Source: Vibrio tasmaniensis | GTDB lineage: Bacteria > Pseudomonadota > Gammaproteobacteria > Enterobacterales > Vibrionaceae | Direction: 5' to 3' | NCBI RefSeq assembly: GCF_024347635.1 | Contig: NZ_AP025510.1 | Span: 620,001-684,000 of the forward strand | DNA length: 64,000 bases | Part shown: positions 45,765 to 53,193 of the stretch, piece by piece | Layout of the letters: each line of letters opens with the position of its first letter | Numbering within the stretch: position 1 is the stretch's first letter | Notes under the pieces: generated by a model | Told to the model about the DNA's origin: nothing | What the model saw: only the letters and a program-made list of their open reading frames with translations | Databases searched by the model: none | Translations under genes and position numbers: made by a program

Positions 45765-46952
45765 ATGGCGAGTATTGAAGCTGCACTAGCCGAGATCAAA
45801 CGTGGCGTAGAAGAACTGATTCCAGAAGACGAACTGATTGCGAAACTAAAAGAAGGTCGTCCTTTACGCATTAAACTGGGTGCCGATCCAACCGCTCCAG
45901 ATATCCACCTAGGCCATACGGTTATCTTTAACAAGCTTCGTGCTTTCCAAGAGCTTGGTCATGAAGTGACGTTCCTTATCGGTGATTTCACAGCAATGGT
46001 TGGTGACCCATCAGGTAAGAACTCAACGCGTCCACCGCTAAGCCGTGAAGATGTATTGAAGAATGCTGAAACTTACAAAGAGCAAGTATTCAAGATTCTA
46101 GATCCTGCGAAAACGCAAATTCGTTTCAACTCTGAGTGGTTATCTGAGCTTGGTGCAGAAGGCATGATTCGTCTTGCTTCTAACCAAACTGTTGCTCGCA
46201 TGCTTGAGCGTGATGACTTTAAAAAGCGTTACGCTGGTGGTCAACCGATCGCAATCCACGAATTTATGTATCCACTTCTTCAAGGTCACGACTCTGTTGC
46301 ATTAGAAAGTGATGTTGAGCTTGGCGGTACTGACCAGAAGTTTAACCTTCTAATGGGTCGTGAACTGCAAAAAGCTGCAGGTCAAAAACCACAAGCGGTA
46401 TTAATGATGCCACTACTTGTTGGTTTAGACGGCGTTAAGAAGATGTCTAAGTCTGCGCATAACTACATCGGTATCAGCGAAGCACCAAGCGAGATGTTTG
46501 GTAAAATCATGTCTATCTCTGACGATCTTATGTGGAGCTACTACGAGCTACTGTCTTTCCGCCCACTTGAAGAAGTAGCGGAACTGAAAGCTGGCGTTGA
46601 AGCAGGTAAGAACCCACGTGACGTGAAAGTACTACTAGCGAAAGAGATCATTGCTCGTTTCCACAGTGAAGCAGATGCTGAAGCGGCTGAGCAAGAGTTC
46701 GTTAACCGTTTTGCAAAGAACCAAGTTCCTGATGAAATGCCTGAATTTGAATTCGAAGCTGGCCTACCAATTGCGAACGTTCTAAAGGAAGCGGGTCTTG
46801 TAAACTCGACTTCTGATGCGATGCGTATGATCAAGCAAGGCGCGGCTAAGCTTGAAGGCGAGAAGATTGAAGACAGCAAATTCGTACCTGAAGCAGGTAC
46901 TGCAGTTTACCAAGTTGGTAAGCGTAAGTTTGCTCGTATTACTATTAAGTAA
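45765..46952 (+). CDS. tyrS: Tyrosyl-tRNA synthetase
   Basis: A 395-residue class-I synthetase charging tRNA-Tyr. The HIGH-type motif is in [13 protein letters not shown], the KMSKS motif is in [11 protein letters not shown], and a C-terminal S4 RNA-binding domain covers about 330–395. The short length and the PDIHLGH form place it in the TyrRS-2 (TyrZ-like) group rather than the 424-residue E. coli type. Several Vibrio carry a second tyrS elsewhere. A good terminator follows at 46976. Confidence 0.94.
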   Translation: MASIEAALAEIKRGVEELIPEDELIAKLKEGRPLRIKLGADPTAPDIHLGHTVIFNKLRAFQELGHEVTFLIGDFTAMVGDPSGKNSTRPPLSREDVLKNAETYKEQVFKILDPAKTQIRFNSEWLSELGAEGMIRLASNQTVARMLERDDFKKRYAGGQPIAIHEFMYPLLQGHDSVALESDVELGGTDQKFNLLMGRELQKAAGQKPQAVLMMPLLVGLDGVKKMSKSAHNYIGISEAPSEMFGKIMSISDDLMWSYYELLSFRPLEEVAELKAGVEAGKNPRDVKVLLAKEIIARFHSEADAEAAEQEFVNRFAKNQVPDEMPEFEFEAGLPIANVLKEAGLVNSTSDAMRMIKQGAAKLEGEKIEDSKFVPEAGTAVYQVGKRKFARITIK

Positions 46953-46974
46953 TAATGCACATCAATAATTGAAC

Positions 46975-47001
46975 CAAAGGCATCCACGGATGCCTTTTTT
47001 A
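46975..47001 (+). terminator. Terminator of tyrS
   Basis: AAAGGCATC-CACG-GATGCCTTT followed by TTTA. It isolates tyrS from the mgtE leader. Confidence 0.92.
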
Positions 47002-47050
47002 TTGACCCTTATTTATTGACAGAAAGTTGACGAAGAATTTTTTACAGGAT

Positions 47051-47059
47051 TGCTACACT
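47051..47059 (+). promoter_or_regulatory. Possible extended -10 promoter of the mgtE leader
   Basis: TGCTACACT (TG-N-TACACT). A TTGACG at 47027 is 21 bases away, too far for a normal -35. It predicts a transcript start near 47066 and a leader of about 325 bases. Confidence 0.4.
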
Positions 47060-47098
47060 ATGCGCGCTGTCGAGCTGACAGTAATTTTGGAGATTTTT

Positions 47099-47143
47099 AT
47101 GAACAATACCGACCATCCTCCTAGTTTGAATGGAGAAGAATAA
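47099..47143 (+). CDS. Leader peptide upstream of mgtE (14 aa)
   Basis: ATG at 47099 with TTTTGGAG six bases upstream opens a 14-codon frame, MNNTDHPPSLNGEE, then TAA. The peptide has an acidic residue and a Pro-Pro pair early, loosely like the Pro/acidic-rich MgtL leader of E. coli/Salmonella mgtA, where translation senses Mg2+ or proline supply. CAATACCGA (47104–47112) inside the peptide is complementary to TCGGTATTG (47150–47158) seven bases after its stop, so a translating or stalled ribosome would prevent that stem. Function is inference; the ribosome binding site and the inverted repeat are seen directly. Confidence 0.5.
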   Translation: MNNTDHPPSLNGEE

Positions 47144-47228
47144 CTCGTCTCGGTATTGATCTATTGTCCTGCCGTTCGGGTAGGGTATCTTTGTTTTCCC
47201 CCTCATTCTTTTCCACACTCTAGATTCT

Positions 47229-47355
47229 AACAAGTAGACACATCAGTGCTTTAAGCTCTTGATGCGCTTAGTTGTATATTCTTGATGTATATAGCTATAC
47301 GCTCTTGGTGTACACCGCTTTATACTCTCGGGGTACTCTCGATTGGCTACTTGTT
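47229..47355 (+). repeat. Degenerate tandem array closed by a 9-bp inverted repeat
   Basis: AACAAGTAG (47229–47237) pairs with CTACTTGTT (47347–47355). Between them four related units of about 22–24 bases share a CTCTTG(A/G)TG…TATA pattern, starting near 47256, 47279, 47301 and 47325. The fourth is the most diverged. In RNA this makes a closed domain upstream of mgtE. Confidence 0.55.
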
Positions 47356-47380
47356 TTGATGGTCGTTACCTTTGCCAATC
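47341..47380 (+). other. Hairpin abutting the mgtE ribosome binding site
   Basis: GATTGGC (47341–47347) and GCCAATC (47374–47380) are perfect seven-base complements; the right arm ends one base before GGGAG, the mgtE Shine–Dalgarno. This stem shares base 47347 with the CTACTTGTT arm of the larger stem, so the two folds compete at that junction. Confidence 0.55.
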
Positions 47381-47392
47381 GGGAGATTCGCC

Positions 47393-48238
47393 ATGACGGT
47401 AATGAACAACACTTTTTTATCTATTGAAGCTCTGTACACAGAGCAAGACATCCAAGCTGTATCGAATGCCTTTCAACAGTACGGACGTGAGCAACAAATT
47501 AACCTTTTGAACCGTATGCCACTTGAAGATGCTGTGTTAGTGCTTGGGCAATGCTCTCTTAGTACGATTCAGACTTTACTTAGTGAGCTAGAAGAGCAGG
47601 GCTTTGAGAAGCGCTCTCGACATCTAGCTCACCAACTAGGGCTGATCTACTCAGAAGTTGAACCTCAACAGGGTTACCTTTCAACTGGAGTGCTTAGCCA
47701 TGTTAGGCAGCGTATCGGTTGGATTATAGCCTTAGCGCTGCTGGGCATTGTCTCTGGGCTTATCATTGCTCAGTATGAAGACATTCTTAGCCAGCTAGTA
47801 CTTCTGGCGATCTATATGCCGGTAATCGCTGCTGCGGGTGGCAACACAGGCACACAAGCTGCGACTTTGGTCATTAGGGCCTTAGCCACAGGGGAATTGA
47901 AGAAACGCCAGTGGGCCAACGTTCTATGGAAAGAGCTTAGAGTTGCTATCTGTTTAGCTCTTGCGATCGCCTTAGTGATGATTGGCCGAATCTTATTATT
48001 CAGTGACAACCAGTCAACGGGTGGTTACGACATTAATATGATTGCTTACGCGATTGCTGTTGCTCTGTTTATTCAAGTGACCATATCAACTGTACTCGGC
48101 GGCGGGTTACCGATAGTCGCTCGATTCTTCAAACTTGATCCTGCTGTGTTAGTGAGCCCTGTACTGGCTTCGATAGTGGATATCTCTGGAATGTGGATCT
48201 ACTTCACTGTGGTTAATTCATTCCTAGGAATCGCTTAA
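47393..48238 (+). CDS. MgtE-type magnesium transporter lacking CBS domains
   Basis: A 281-residue protein with a short N-terminal alpha-helical part (about residues 1–95) resembling part of the MgtE N domain, and a five-helix SLC41/MgtE membrane domain. The selectivity segment PVIAAAGGNTGTQAATLVIRA is near residue 150. Canonical MgtE is about 450 residues and has a CBS pair that gates the channel on cytosolic Mg2+; that pair is missing here. The start ATG 47393 has GGGAG seven bases upstream; an in-frame TTG at 47372 has none. Probable role is Mg2+ (or another divalent cation) uptake. It is convergent with dacB. Confidence 0.83.
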   Translation: MTVMNNTFLSIEALYTEQDIQAVSNAFQQYGREQQINLLNRMPLEDAVLVLGQCSLSTIQTLLSELEEQGFEKRSRHLAHQLGLIYSEVEPQQGYLSTGVLSHVRQRIGWIIALALLGIVSGLIIAQYEDILSQLVLLAIYMPVIAAAGGNTGTQAATLVIRALATGELKKRQWANVLWKELRVAICLALAIALVMIGRILLFSDNQSTGGYDINMIAYAIAVALFIQVTISTVLGGGLPIVARFFKLDPAVLVSPVLASIVDISGMWIYFTVVNSFLGIA

Positions 48239-48274
48239 AAGCTTATAAAAACAGCTAAAAGGTATCTTTGATAC

Positions 48275-48316
48275 AAAAATGGCGCTGAAGATTCAAGATC
48301 TTCAGCGCCATTTTTA
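48275..48316. terminator. Bidirectional terminator between mgtE-like gene and dacB
   Basis: GGCGCTGAAGAT / ATCTTCAGCGCC, a perfect 12-base stem flanked by AAAAAT and ATTTTT, serving both convergent genes. Confidence 0.94.
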
Positions 48317-48348
48317 TTGCTTAAGTAGAAGCTTAAACAGAGTAGACA

Positions 48349-49782
48349 TCACTTAGGTTTGCTCTGTGTTTGACTGAACTCGACCACATCTGTGTAGAAA
48401 GCGCGTTCAAATTGGGTGATTGGTGCTTCCACTGGTTTTTCTGGATCTGGCTTTTCAGGAAAGTAATCACGGACAAACTGAACGAAAATAGAGGTTGGTT
48501 CTCCCGCTTTATCTAAACCAAAACCTGCCATGTTGTAGCTCCCATACAAAGAACCACTTTTGGCAATAATGTTGCCTTGGATTGGTGCCTTTCGCATGCT
48601 TTGACGATATTTGAGCGTGCCATCAGTGCCTGATGTTGGCATTGCCTCAATCAGGTTGAGCTGTTGGTCATTATCCCAGATGTAACGCAGAACCTGAGCC
48701 ATGGTTTGCGAGGTCATGCGGTTATTTCTGGATAGCCCTGAGCCATCGACCAACTGTGCTTTGCTTAGGTCAATGTCGGCTTTGGTCAGCAGTATCTGCT
48801 TTATCGCTTCAGTGCCGTTATTGAAGGTGCCCGGTTGAACATAAAATGTCGCACCCAGCGTTTTAGTTAGATTGTCAGCGATCAGGTTATCGGATTTTTT
48901 GAGCATGATATCGAGCAGTTCGGGAAGTTTCTTTGAGTTGTGACTAGCGACTAACGTGCTCTTGCCTGATTTATCTTTTTTACCAAGGATCACATTGCCT
49001 TTTACTTCGATTCTCAGTTCTTTAAGAATCTCACTAACGACTTGATAAGTGTAAAGTTCTGGACTTTGAATCGCGAACTTGAGTGGTAACGGTTTTTTAC
49101 GTTCAATCAAGCAACCAGAGAGCTTGTAAGTGTTATCTGGGGTAGTAATAAGCTCTAGGTCGCATTGCGTTGCCTTTTGGCCTGAGCGAGTTACCGTGGC
49201 TGCTGAGGTTGTCACGTCTATTGGGTAATGAGCTGGGATATATACGCGTGTTGTACCGTTATCTTTTGTATAAATAGAGGCTTGTGCGCAGTTACTGTCT
49301 AAGGTCATTGCACTAGAGGGAGCGCTGTAACAAACGCCTAAAATGTCCCAAGGCCAACCAACCGCTCGTTGATAGCCAGTAAAAGCTGAGTTATCGAGGT
49401 ATAAGTTGCCTTTGATAGTTTTAGATTGCGACTTAGCATATTGATCTAAAAGGTTTTTTAGATGATCTCTTTGTAGTGTAGGGTCACCACTGAATGAGAT
49501 CACGACATCTTTATTAGAACGCGCAATGCTGGTCGTGTAGTTAAAATTATCTCCTAACTCCAATTTGGCAGCCAAAGCGGTGACTAGCTTTAGTGTACTG
49601 GCGGGAGGGTAAAAACCATCGCTATTGGAATTCAACTCACTCGAATCATCACTCAATGACTTCAGTATCAAGCTTGTGCTACTGCCATCGGGCAGTTTGT
49701 CTAGAGGGAGGTATTCGAAAGCACTAATTGAATAGCTATACAGTGACAAACCACATAGGAGTAAGCTGGATAGAAGGCGCAT
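48349..49782 (-). CDS. dacB: D-alanyl-D-alanine carboxypeptidase/endopeptidase (PBP4)
   Basis: A 477-residue class-C penicillin-binding protein with a signal peptide (about residues 1–21). The nucleophile SxxK is in PPASTLKLV near residue 62, SxN in DGSGLSRNNR and the KSG triad in IAKSGSLYG. A large insertion typical of PBP4 lies between SxxK and SxN. It trims pentapeptides and cleaves cross-links in the periplasm. The gene is followed on the minus strand by the shared terminator, and lies 112 bases downstream of ompU. Confidence 0.93.
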   Translation of the reverse strand: MRLLSSLLLCGLSLYSYSISAFEYLPLDKLPDGSSTSLILKSLSDDSSELNSNSDGFYPPASTLKLVTALAAKLELGDNFNYTTSIARSNKDVVISFSGDPTLQRDHLKNLLDQYAKSQSKTIKGNLYLDNSAFTGYQRAVGWPWDILGVCYSAPSSAMTLDSNCAQASIYTKDNGTTRVYIPAHYPIDVTTSAATVTRSGQKATQCDLELITTPDNTYKLSGCLIERKKPLPLKFAIQSPELYTYQVVSEILKELRIEVKGNVILGKKDKSGKSTLVASHNSKKLPELLDIMLKKSDNLIADNLTKTLGATFYVQPGTFNNGTEAIKQILLTKADIDLSKAQLVDGSGLSRNNRMTSQTMAQVLRYIWDNDQQLNLIEAMPTSGTDGTLKYRQSMRKAPIQGNIIAKSGSLYGSYNMAGFGLDKAGEPTSIFVQFVRDYFPEKPDPEKPVEAPITQFERAFYTDVVEFSQTQSKPK

Positions 49783-49825
49783 AGAAGGTTTTCTTGGATG
49801 GCTGATGCTTTCAGTATACAGATAT

Positions 49826-49855
49826 AAAAAACGCCCGCTATAGAGCGGGCGTTTT
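49826..49855 (-). terminator. Terminator of ompU
   Basis: AAAACGCCCGCT-ATAG-AGCGGGCGTTTT-type stem; on the minus strand followed by TTTTTATA. Strong, as expected for an abundant porin mRNA. Confidence 0.93.
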
Positions 49856-49894
49856 GATTCTCAATTAACTAATTAATCAATTAGATAATCAGAA

Positions 49895-50941
49895 TTAGAA
49901 GTCGTAACGTAGACCTAGAGCTAGCTCGTCTTCAGCTTGTGCTGAAGTTGCAGCAAGGTTGCCGCCAGCAGTACCGAACTGGTCACCCGCTGAGATTAGG
50001 TTGAAGTTGTACGATACGTAGCCACGGAAGTTAGGCTTGAAGTAGTACGTTGCATCAACAGCGATATTGTCAGCAGACGTTTCACCGTTAGTTTCAGCGT
50101 TGTTGTATGTAGATGAGAATACTGTTTGACCTAGAGTGTAAGCCGCTGCTACTTCGTAACCAGTGTAATCACCGTCGTTCTTAGCAACTTGACCATCTGT
50201 AAATACACCAGCGAAGTATAGGTCGCCCATAGTGTAAGAACCAGAAAGCATGTACTCGTCTTGAGCAGCATTACCAGAGTATTGGCTTGCGTAACCAGCA
50301 CCTAGTTTAACGCCAGTTTCACCGATTGCGTAGATACCAGATAGAGAGTAACCATCAGCGCTGTTGTCGCTGTAAGAAGCAACAGCATCGCCTTCGCCTG
50401 CTGGAGTACCGTCAGCTTTTAGTTCTGTACGGTCAGCAAAACGGTAGCTTGCTTTAACGCTTAGGTCTTGGAATTGACCTTTGTAAGAAAGCATGTTGTC
50501 AGCACGGTCAGCAGCATTGATTTTCATTGCTGCAGAGTTACCGTGGTAAGCCATGATATCGGTAAAGTCAGTGATTACGCCTAGAGCGCCGTCGTTTTTA
50601 CCGTAAGTTACTTCACCGAATGTACCGCCAAGTCCAGCGTAAGCGTAACGGTTAGTTAGGCTGTCGCTGTTTTTGTCAGTACCTGCGCCATTTTCTGCAG
50701 TTGTGAATTCGCCTTCGTAGAAACCAACGCCGTATAGGCCGTCTTGGATTTCAACTTGACCTAGAAAGTTAAGACGGATTCGAGAATTGTCTTGAGCGTT
50801 ACCATCTTTCATAGAAAGACGAGCTTCCGCACGGCCACCCATTTCTAGAGAAGTACCGTCTTGGTTGTATAGTTCTGAAGCGTTAGCACCAGTAGCAAGA
50901 GCTGCAGCAGATACAGCAAGCGCGATCATAGTCTTGTTCAT
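49895..50941 (-). CDS. ompU: Outer-membrane porin OmpU
   Basis: A 348-residue trimeric general porin with a 21-residue signal peptide (…ATGANASEL). The alternating beta-strand pattern is that of a 16-strand barrel, and the C-terminal LGLRYDF ends in the Phe needed for outer-membrane insertion. N-terminal ELYNQDGTSLEMGGRAEARL is typical of OmpU. In Vibrio it is a major porin involved in bile and antimicrobial-peptide resistance and, in V. splendidus relatives, host-cell contact. It is highly biased in codon use. Regulation by ToxR is known in V. cholerae; I could not define boxes here. Confidence 0.92.
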   Translation of the reverse strand: MNKTMIALAVSAAALATGANASELYNQDGTSLEMGGRAEARLSMKDGNAQDNSRIRLNFLGQVEIQDGLYGVGFYEGEFTTAENGAGTDKNSDSLTNRYAYAGLGGTFGEVTYGKNDGALGVITDFTDIMAYHGNSAAMKINAADRADNMLSYKGQFQDLSVKASYRFADRTELKADGTPAGEGDAVASYSDNSADGYSLSGIYAIGETGVKLGAGYASQYSGNAAQDEYMLSGSYTMGDLYFAGVFTDGQVAKNDGDYTGYEVAAAYTLGQTVFSSTYNNAETNGETSADNIAVDATYYFKPNFRGYVSYNFNLISAGDQFGTAGGNLAATSAQAEDELALGLRYDF

Positions 50942-51456
50942 GTTATTAATTCCTAATTACTGTCCATAAAGGTATTTATCAAGGATTTGAATCCTTTTTG
51001 TGTATTGCTCGTATTAATCAAGCTTCATAATCATGCTTAGAACAAAAGCGTGAAACTTGCCAGAACAATCCGTGGGGTACTTTTTAACCCTAAAGTTCCA
51101 CCATCAGGTAGTAAAATGATATCAATAAAAATTATGCACACTGTTTTATTGAGTTTAACCATATTTAAATTATTGATTTTATGTGATTTTTATAAAAGTG
51201 TGATCTGTGTTTATTTGGTTTATTTTTGTTTTTTTTAGATATTTTATCACTAACTTATTGATGGTGAGGTTATTATTCATTTTTGTGATGTCTGTAATTT
51301 AGACCTAGATAAAGCTTTTATAACGCAAAGTGGAATAAAGGTGATTTAGCCATAAAGTTTGTTTACACTAAGCCAAATCGTTTTGTTTCTATCACCCAAT
51401 AAGTATGTTGGGTGGATTTATGTTGGCCAAAGAAAGCTTTGGCATAGAGGTAAAAA
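50942..51456. promoter_or_regulatory. Divergent control region ompU / greA (515 bp)
   Basis: AT-rich, especially 51110–51260, with many T-runs and no convincing gene. On the ompU strand, TAAAA…TAAAA direct repeats occur near 51175–51200, loosely like ToxR TNAAA repeats but with six-base rather than five-base spacing. TGTGA half-sites at about 51180 and 51200 resemble CRP half-sites. None is firm. A long leader for ompU is likely. Confidence 0.5.
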
Positions 51457-51930
51457 ATGGAAAAGGTTCCAATGACAGTACGTGGCGCTCAGCAGCTACG
51501 TGACGAATTAGATCGCCTACTTAAGCTACGTCCTATTATTTCAGCAGCTATTGGTGAAGCTCGTGAACTCGGTGACTTGAAAGAGAATGCTGAATACCAC
51601 GCTGCTCGTGAAGAGCAGGGTATCTGTGAAGCTCAAATTCGAGATATCGAATACAAGCTATCACTGGCTCAGATCATCGATGTAACGCAGATGGATAACA
51701 CAGGCAAGATTATCTTTGGCACGACAGTGACTTTGATTGACGTAGATACGGATGAAGAATTCCGCTACCAAATCGTTTCTGAAGATGAAGCCGATATCAA
51801 AACGGGTCGCATTTCTGTGAAATCCCCAATTGCACGTGGTCTTATCGGTAAGATGGAAGGCGATGAAGTACTGATCTCTACCCCTGGTGGTGATAAAGAC
51901 TTCGAAATCGACAAAGTAGAATACATCTAA
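51457..51930 (+). CDS. greA: Transcription elongation factor GreA
   Basis: A 157-residue factor that stimulates RNA polymerase to cleave backtracked RNA. The N-terminal coiled coil (residues about 10–75) carries the catalytic-tip acidic residues in [21 protein letters not shown]. The C-terminal FKBP-like domain ends [21 protein letters not shown] precedes the ATG. A terminator follows at 51957. Confidence 0.95.
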   Translation: MEKVPMTVRGAQQLRDELDRLLKLRPIISAAIGEARELGDLKENAEYHAAREEQGICEAQIRDIEYKLSLAQIIDVTQMDNTGKIIFGTTVTLIDVDTDEEFRYQIVSEDEADIKTGRISVKSPIARGLIGKMEGDEVLISTPGGDKDFEIDKVEYI

Positions 51931-51955
51931 TTGAATTTTCTTTGTTTTTGATAAG

Positions 51956-51984
51956 TAAAAAGGTCGCTAATGCGACCTTTTTCG
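51956..51984 (+). terminator. Terminator of greA
   Basis: AAAAAGGTCGC-TAAT-GCGACCTTTTT, perfect stem with U-run on both strands. Confidence 0.92.
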
Positions 51985-52054
51985 TTTCTCACGCTACACT
52001 AAAAGTTAAGCGCAGTGGCTTTCTTTTAATGAAGTTAGCTTATATTAAGCTCGC

Positions 52055-52351
52055 TTACTTGCGTGGAATCTCGATTTTACGTGCTTCTGACTGACGGAAC
52101 AGTACTAGAACTTTACCGATAGTCTGTACTTTCTCAGCTTTAGATTCACGTACAATTGCATCGATAATCAGTTGCTTAGTCTCACGGTCTTCTGATGCAA
52201 CTTTAATCTTGATCAGTTCGTGGTGGTCTAGAGCTAATTCGATTTCCGCTAGAACAGCTTCAGTAAGTCCATTTGCGCCCATTAGCACAACAGGTTTTAA
52301 ACTGTGAGCTAGGCCCTTTAGATGCTGCTTTTGTTTGGTACTTAGGTTCAT
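52055..52351 (-). CDS. yhbY: CRM-domain ribosome assembly RNA-binding protein YhbY
   Basis: A 98-residue CRM-domain protein that associates with pre-50S particles. The fold motif is seen in KGLAHSLKPVVLMGANGLTEAVLAE with the GxxG-type loop. It is divergent from rlmE, another 50S factor, which is its usual arrangement in gammaproteobacteria. Confidence 0.92.
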   Translation of the reverse strand: MNLSTKQKQHLKGLAHSLKPVVLMGANGLTEAVLAEIELALDHHELIKIKVASEDRETKQLIIDAIVRESKAEKVQTIGKVLVLFRQSEARKIEIPRK

Positions 52352-52465
52352 TACGCGGCCAATTTTATTTAGTATTAGGGTTGAAAAAACCTATTTTAAC
52401 GCCATCTAAAGCTGAAGACTATAATTTATTCAGCAATTAGTACTTTCCTCCAATTTAGGTATCCA

Positions 52466-53095
52466 ATGAGCAAACAGAAACACTCGGCCAGTTCGGGCCG
52501 TTGGTTGAAGGAACACTTCGACGACAAGTACGCAAATGAAGCCAGAAAAAAAGGCTATCGTTCGCGTGCTTATTTCAAAATGGAAGAGATTCAAACGAAA
52601 GATAAATTGCTGACTCCAGGGATGACCATTGTGGATTTGGGTGCAGCGCCTGGCGGTTGGTCTCAATATGCTGCTAAGATTATCGGAGACAACGGTCAAA
52701 TCATTGCGTGTGACTTATTACCAATGGATCCGATTGCCGGAGTGAGTTTTTTACAAGGCGATTTTCGAGAAGAAGCTGTGCTAGATGCCTTGTTGGAACG
52801 TATACAACCAAATATGGTTGATGTCGTGATGTCTGATATGGCACCTAATATAGCAGGCAACAATTCTGTGGATCAGCCAAGAGCTATGTATTTAGTTGAA
52901 TTAGCTTTGGATATGTGTCGACAAGTTCTAGCTACCAATGGTAGTTTTGTTGTAAAAGTATTCCAAGGCGAAGGGTTTGACCAATATGTTAAGGACGTCC
53001 GTGAGATGTTTAAAACAGTCAAAGTTAGAAAACCCGACTCTTCTCGAGCTCGCTCTCGTGAAGTGTTTATCGTAGCAACTGGTTACAAAGGTTAA
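52466..53095 (+). CDS. rlmE: 23S rRNA (uridine(2552)-2'-O)-methyltransferase RlmE
   Basis: A 209-residue heat-shock methyltransferase (FtsJ/RrmJ) acting on U2552 of the A-loop in the 50S subunit. The SAM motif is [12 protein letters not shown]; the catalytic K-D-K-E set is represented by Lys in RAYFKMEE, Asp in VMSDMAPN, Lys in [10 protein letters not shown] and the final Glu in SREVF. It lies 98 bases upstream of ftsH in the same orientation, the classic heat-shock pair. Confidence 0.95.
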   Translation: MSKQKHSASSGRWLKEHFDDKYANEARKKGYRSRAYFKMEEIQTKDKLLTPGMTIVDLGAAPGGWSQYAAKIIGDNGQIIACDLLPMDPIAGVSFLQGDFREEAVLDALLERIQPNMVDVVMSDMAPNIAGNNSVDQPRAMYLVELALDMCRQVLATNGSFVVKVFQGEGFDQYVKDVREMFKTVKVRKPDSSRARSREVFIVATGYKG

Positions 53096-53193
53096 CGATT
53101 CTCTTCCAAGAGTGAGAGTTAACAACATGGCTACAGGTTACAAACTGTAGTACCCTACCTTTAATTACAATTAGTTATCGAGAGGCTTACACC

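Larger units (their letters stand above)
47002..47392 (+). promoter_or_regulatory. Long leader region of the mgtE-type gene
   Basis: This 391-base stretch before mgtE carries, in order: a possible promoter, a 14-codon leader peptide inside an inverted repeat, a weak terminator-like hairpin (47168–47184), a T/C-rich tract, a degenerate tandem array enclosed by a 9-bp inverted repeat, and a hairpin touching the mgtE ribosome binding site. Details are in separate entries. No known riboswitch (I compared it mentally with the M-box) could be matched. Confidence 0.6.

Noticed and set aside
47002..47392. M-box (ykoK) magnesium riboswitch
   Set aside because: The conserved M-box core strings could not be recognised; only a covariance-model search could settle it.
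51170..51205. ToxR-type TNAAA direct repeats upstream of ompU
   Set aside because: Spacing is six rather than five bases and the region is so AT-rich that such matches are expected by chance.
51050..51238. Hydrophobic 62-codon frame in the ompU/greA gap
   Set aside because: It arises from T-rich DNA, lacks a ribosome binding site and runs through likely ompU promoter sequence.
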